From Chloroflexota bacterium (GTDB taxonomy: Bacteria > Chloroflexota > Anaerolineae > JAAYZQ01), in assembly GCA_018606645.1 (NCBI GenBank), contig JAGVRI010000001.1:324926-388925 (forward strand): 64,000 nt of DNA, given 5' to 3'. Shown here one piece after another: positions 61,227 through 64,000 of the stretch; positions within the stretch are counted from its first letter, which is position 1; each line of letters begins with the position of its first letter. The notes under the pieces were generated by a model. The model was not told where the DNA came from, did not search any database, and saw only the letters and a list, made by a program, of their open reading frames with translations. A program made the position numbers and the translations under genes.

Positions 61227-61257
61227 AGGCGGTGCTGGATCAGGTCCAGCACCGCCT
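61227..61257. other. Hairpin between the binding protein and ATPase genes
   Basis: AGGCGGTGCTGGA-TCAGG-TCCAGCACCGCCT, perfect 13-bp stem in the 91-nt gap. No T tract follows in the reading direction, so it is probably a processing or stability element that raises binding-protein mRNA over downstream mRNA, as for many ABC operons (inference). Confidence 0.7.
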
Positions 61258-61282
61258 ACAACCCGTGATCGTTTTGGTAGGA

Positions 61283-63364
61283 CTAGCCCCCTACCGGCCA
61301 GCCGGTCTTGATGGTGCCGTCAATGATGCCCTGCTTGATGGCCTCGATCTCCTGCTTCAGTTCATCGGGGATCTCGTCCTCAAAGTCGTGGTACGGAGCC
61401 ATGCCAACCCCACCGTTGGCCAGCGTGCCAACATACACCGAACCACCGGGGAACTGCCCCTTCAACAGGGCCTCAACTACACTAAAGACCGCATTGTCCA
61501 AACGCTTCATGCACGAGCTGATGAGAATGTCCTTCTCGTTGGGCAAGGTGTAGTACTGGTCCACATCCACGCCAATCCCCCACTTGCCCCGCTCCTTGGC
61601 CGCCGCCAGACCCCCATTCCCGGTCTTGCCGCCCACACCAAAGATGACATCCACCCCCTCGTCAATCAGCGAGTTGCCCTGAATCTTGCCCTGGTCCGGA
61701 GCCTCAAAGTCGCCCACATAGACACCCTTGACCTGGACGTTCTTCCCCTTCTTCTCGTTGTAGTACTTGACGCCGTTCTCGTAGGCAACAATAAAGATCT
61801 CCACCGGCGGAATCTTCATCCCGGCTACATACCCAACCTGCGGATCAGCCGGGTCCTTCATATCCGCCCACGCAGCCGCCAAGTAGCCGATGGGGAAGGC
61901 CGCCTCGTCGGTGTTAAACACAATGCCGGCCACGTTGGGAATCGGCGGATCGTAGGCATAGTCCACGATGGCAAACTTGGTGTCCGGATACTGCTGGGCC
62001 ATCTTGGCCGTGGCATCGCCCAACAAGAACCCCACGGTGATGATCAGGTCATAGTCCTGCTCGGCAAATTCGGTGATGTTCTTCTCATAGTCCGCCTGGG
62101 CCTGGCTCTCGATGAACTGAGCTTGAACCCCCAGCTCCTCCTGCGCTCGCTTTAACCCTTCCCAGGTGTTCTGGTTAAAGCTGGCGTCATCAATGCCCCC
62201 CACGTCCGAGACCATCCCTACCTTCACCTGGACCGCCGGCGTCGGGGTCGGTTCCTCGCCTACCGGCCAGCCGGTTTTGATGGTGCCGTCAATGATGCCC
62301 TGCTTGATGGCTTCGATCTCCTGCTTGAGTTCATCAGGAATCTCGTCCTCAAAGTCGTGATACGGGGCCATCCCAACCCCACCATTGGCCAGCGTGCCAA
62401 CATACACCGAACCACCGGGGAACTGCCCCTTCAACAGGGCCTCAACTACACTAAAGACCGCATTGTCCAAACGCTTCATGCACGAGCTGATGAGAATGTC
62501 CTTCTCGTTGGGCAAGGTGTAGTACTGGTCCACATCCACGCCAATCCCCCACTTGCCCCGCTCCTTGGCCGCCGCCAGACCCCCATTCCCGGTCTTGCCG
62601 CCCACACCAAAGATGACATCCACCCCCTCGTCAATCAGCGAGTTGCCCTGAATCTTGCCCTGGTCCGGAGCCTCAAAGTCGCCCACATAGACACCCTTGA
62701 CCTGGACGTTCTTCCCCTTCTTCTCGTTGTAGTACTTGACGCCGTTCTCGTAGGCAACAATAAAGATCTCCACCGGCGGAATCTTCATCCCGGCTACATA
62801 CCCAACCTGCGGATCAGCCGGGTCCTTCATATCCGCCCACGCAGCCGCCAAGTAGCCGATGGGGAAGGCCGCCTCGTCGGTGTTAAACACAATGCCGGCC
62901 ACGTTGGGAATCGGCGGATCGTAGGCATAGTCCACGATGGCAAACTTGGTGTCCGGATACTGCTGGGCCATCTTGGCCGTGGCATCGCCCAACAAGAACC
63001 CCACGGTGATGATCAGGTCATAGTCCTGCTCGGCAAATTCGGTGATGTTCTTCTCATAGTCCGCCTGGGCCTGGCTCTCGATGAACTGAGCTTGAACCCC
63101 CAGCTCCTCCTGCGCTCGCTTTAACCCTTCCCAGGTGTTCTGGTTAAAGCTGGCGTCGTCAATGCCCCCCACGTCCGAGACCATCCCCACCTTCACTACT
63201 TTTTCGGCGGGAGGCTGGGTAGGCTGGGCTGCTGGCGGCTGGGTCGGCGCTGTCGTGGGCGCCTCAGTTGGCGCAGCAGTGGGTGCCGGTGTGGGTTGAC
63301 ACCCCACAACCATCAGCGACAGAATCACTACTGCAGTCAGCGTGGCAAAGGTCCATTTACGCAT
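61283..63364 (-). CDS. BMP-family ABC substrate-binding lipoprotein, tandem two-domain fusion
   Basis: 693-aa lipoprotein: signal with lipobox LMVVGC (Cys ~22), Ala/Pro/Thr tether, then two complete BMP (PnrA/BmpA-like) domains of ~310 residues. Both begin KVGMVSDVGGIDDASFNQ and end GTIKTGWPVG, joined by a short linker EEPTPTPAVQ. The two domains are essentially identical in protein sequence; DNA copies differ only at a few sites near the ends (see repeats 61290-62227 and 62259-63196). BMP proteins bind nucleosides or related ligands. Good ribosome binding site AAAGGAGGG; promoter at 63488-63516. First gene of the transporter operon. Confidence 0.93.
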   Translation of the reverse strand: MRKWTFATLTAVVILSLMVVGCQPTPAPTAAPTEAPTTAPTQPPAAQPTQPPAEKVVKVGMVSDVGGIDDASFNQNTWEGLKRAQEELGVQAQFIESQAQADYEKNITEFAEQDYDLIITVGFLLGDATAKMAQQYPDTKFAIVDYAYDPPIPNVAGIVFNTDEAAFPIGYLAAAWADMKDPADPQVGYVAGMKIPPVEIFIVAYENGVKYYNEKKGKNVQVKGVYVGDFEAPDQGKIQGNSLIDEGVDVIFGVGGKTGNGGLAAAKERGKWGIGVDVDQYYTLPNEKDILISSCMKRLDNAVFSVVEALLKGQFPGGSVYVGTLANGGVGMAPYHDFEDEIPDELKQEIEAIKQGIIDGTIKTGWPVGEEPTPTPAVQVKVGMVSDVGGIDDASFNQNTWEGLKRAQEELGVQAQFIESQAQADYEKNITEFAEQDYDLIITVGFLLGDATAKMAQQYPDTKFAIVDYAYDPPIPNVAGIVFNTDEAAFPIGYLAAAWADMKDPADPQVGYVAGMKIPPVEIFIVAYENGVKYYNEKKGKNVQVKGVYVGDFEAPDQGKIQGNSLIDEGVDVIFGVGGKTGNGGLAAAKERGKWGIGVDVDQYYTLPNEKDILISSCMKRLDNAVFSVVEALLKGQFPGGSVYVGTLANGGVGMAPYHDFEDEIPDELKQEIEAIKQGIIDGTIKTGWPVGG
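61290..62227. repeat. Direct repeat, copy 2 (C-terminal BMP domain)
   Basis: 938-bp unit, period 969 bp, paired with 62259-63196. About nine silent differences lie within the first ~125 bp and a couple near the other end; I saw none in the ~775 bp between. Confidence 0.95.
62259..63196. repeat. Direct repeat, copy 1 (N-terminal BMP domain)
   Basis: Partner of 61290-62227 at an offset of exactly 969 bp (323 codons), so the frame is preserved across the fusion. Confidence 0.95.
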
Positions 63365-63440
63365 TTCTTCCCTCCTTTGAGTTTCAGAACAATTGGGTTT
63401 CGCTGAATACGATTAACCAAGAGATGGGAACTGGACTCAG

Positions 63441-63454
63441 TGGATCACCTCCTT
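63441..63454 (-). other. Extended anti-16S (super Shine-Dalgarno) sequence in the bmp leader
   Basis: Minus strand reads AAGGAGGTGATCCA, complementary over 14 nt to the usual 3' end of bacterial 16S rRNA. It is 77 nt upstream of the bmp ATG, far beyond a working distance for that start, and the only start-like codon nearby (CTG) would give an 18-codon peptide. A ribosome standby site or leader-peptide site is possible. Confidence 0.55.
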
Positions 63455-63487
63455 ATTCGGAATCTATTGTGCTGGCTCACGCCATCT

Positions 63488-63516
63488 ATTATACTCGAAC
63501 TTGACGCGGTTGGCAA
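63488..63516 (-). promoter_or_regulatory. Sigma70-type promoter of the BMP transporter operon
   Basis: Minus strand TTGCCA (63516-63511), 17 nt, TATAAT (63493-63488). The leader before ATG 63364 is about 115 nt and contains the anti-16S sequence. Confidence 0.8.
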
Positions 63517-63599
63517 GACTTCTTCTGGGGGAATGTAGGGTCATCACAAAGTTTATTGAATTGCCCAGCCGAGGCGGGACGAGGGCGGCTGGCCATCAT

Positions 63600-63628
63600 T
63601 TGACCCACACCGGGAGATGCGGTACAAT
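63600..63628 (+). promoter_or_regulatory. Sigma70-type promoter of the NUDIX gene
   Basis: TTGACC (63600-63605), 17 nt, TACAAT (63623-63628); the start codon follows about 20 nt later. Confidence 0.75.
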
Positions 63629-63648
63629 GGGGAGGGCTTGAGGAAACG

Positions 63649-64000
63649 ATGAAGCGCGAATATCCAGAATCGCCGATCGTCGCCGTCGGGGTGATCATCC
63701 GCCGCGATCACCAGATCCTCCTGGTCCGGCGGGGCCAGCCCCCTTCCCTGGGTTACTGGACCTTTCCGGGCGGAGCGGTCGAACTGGGGGAACCTATTCA
63801 AGAGGCCGCCAGACGCGAGGCGCTGGAGGAAACGGGGTTGGAGGTGGAGGTGGGAGAAGTGGCCACGGTCATTGACCATGTCGTCCGTGATGAGGCCGGC
63901 CGGGTGCGCTACCACTATGTCATTGTGGACTATCTGGCTACTCCGGTGGGCGGCAAGCTGGAGCCCGGCTCCGACGTCAGCGACGCGCGGTGGGTCGGAC
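63649..64000 (+). CDS. NUDIX hydrolase (3' end cut by window edge)
   Basis: About 117 residues visible. The NUDIX box GAVELGEPIQEAARREALEE followed by TG matches Gx5Ex7REUxEExGU, preceded by the strand VAVGVIIRRDHQILLVRRG and GYWTFPGG. Hydrolyses nucleoside diphosphates linked to another moiety; ADP-ribose-type or oxidised nucleotide substrates cannot be told apart. ATG 63649 is preceded by GAGGAAACG. Reads away from the BMP operon. Confidence 0.9.
   Translation, partial: MKREYPESPIVAVGVIIRRDHQILLVRRGQPPSLGYWTFPGGAVELGEPIQEAARREALEETGLEVEVGEVATVIDHVVRDEAGRVRYHYVIVDYLATPVGGKLEPGSDVSDARWVG

Noticed and set aside
61553-63124. Two long rightward open frames in the BMP gene
   Set aside because: They are the same antisense shadow repeated because of the direct duplication; no independent gene.
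63441-63454. Fragment of a 16S rRNA gene
   Set aside because: Only the terminal ~14 nt match; no other rRNA sequence is adjacent.

Overview
The window looks like chromosomal DNA of a GC-rich Chloroflexota bacterium, probably Anaerolineae-like. This is inferred from style: long Thr-Pro linkers in exported proteins, paired M16 peptidases, strong sigma70-type promoters with 17-nt spacers, and AGGAGG ribosome binding sites. No rRNA, tRNA or CRISPR array was seen. Most of the first 28 kb and most of 35-63 kb read leftward. The main rightward blocks are ugd-acpS, a secreted protein gene and the dedA-to-lipoprotein envelope cluster.

Region by region. 0-13 kb is housekeeping: tsf (cut by the edge) and rpsB with a promoter; a purine-salvage operon hpt-ade-purA continuing into a solute-binding lipoprotein and a phosphohexomutase; argS and polA. 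13-20.6 kb is a defence island: a long type III-like methylase gene (mod), a MntA/HepT nucleotidyltransferase-HEPN pair and a type III-like helicase-nuclease (res), all on one strand with tiny gaps or overlaps. Seven copies of a GC-rich palindromic repeat sit in frame inside mod and res, and a DUF559 (Vsr-like nuclease fold) domain sits in mod between two of them. A degenerate IS481-like transposase tail lies just upstream. 21-28.3 kb holds a DHA2 exporter, a small zinc ribbon protein, a 12-TM-type organic-anion carrier, an FAD oxidoreductase, a ThDP enzyme and a GntR/FCD regulator with a clear promoter and operator: a putative regulated catabolic unit of unknown substrate.

28.5-33.5 kb carries ugd, two M16 peptidase genes, acpS and a convergent HAD phosphatase. 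33.8-35.3 kb is a stand-alone secreted protein with its own promoter and terminator. 35.4-48.5 kb is a surface-glycan cluster with glycosyltransferases of GT2, GT4 and GT39/GT-C types, three SAM methyltransferases, a radical SAM/B12-type enzyme and a flippase-like membrane protein. 48.8-49.9 kb has a response regulator and a hairpin-rich intergenic stretch. 50-55.2 kb is an envelope cluster: DedA, TPR protein, LysM/beta-propeller protein, M23 peptidase and a lipoprotein.

55.4-63.5 kb is a BMP-type (nucleoside-like) ABC importer operon with two striking features. The binding protein is a tandem duplication of two almost identical ligand-binding domains, and the ATPase has a block of about four predicted transmembrane helices inserted in its first nucleotide-binding domain. 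The operon ends in a UroD-family gene coupled to a permease. The window closes with a partial NUDIX hydrolase gene.

The leading candidates for something undescribed are the repeat-flanked DUF559 cassette inside mod, with the proliferation of its flanking repeats through the R-M genes, and the BMP transporter with duplicated receptor and membrane-inserted ATPase.
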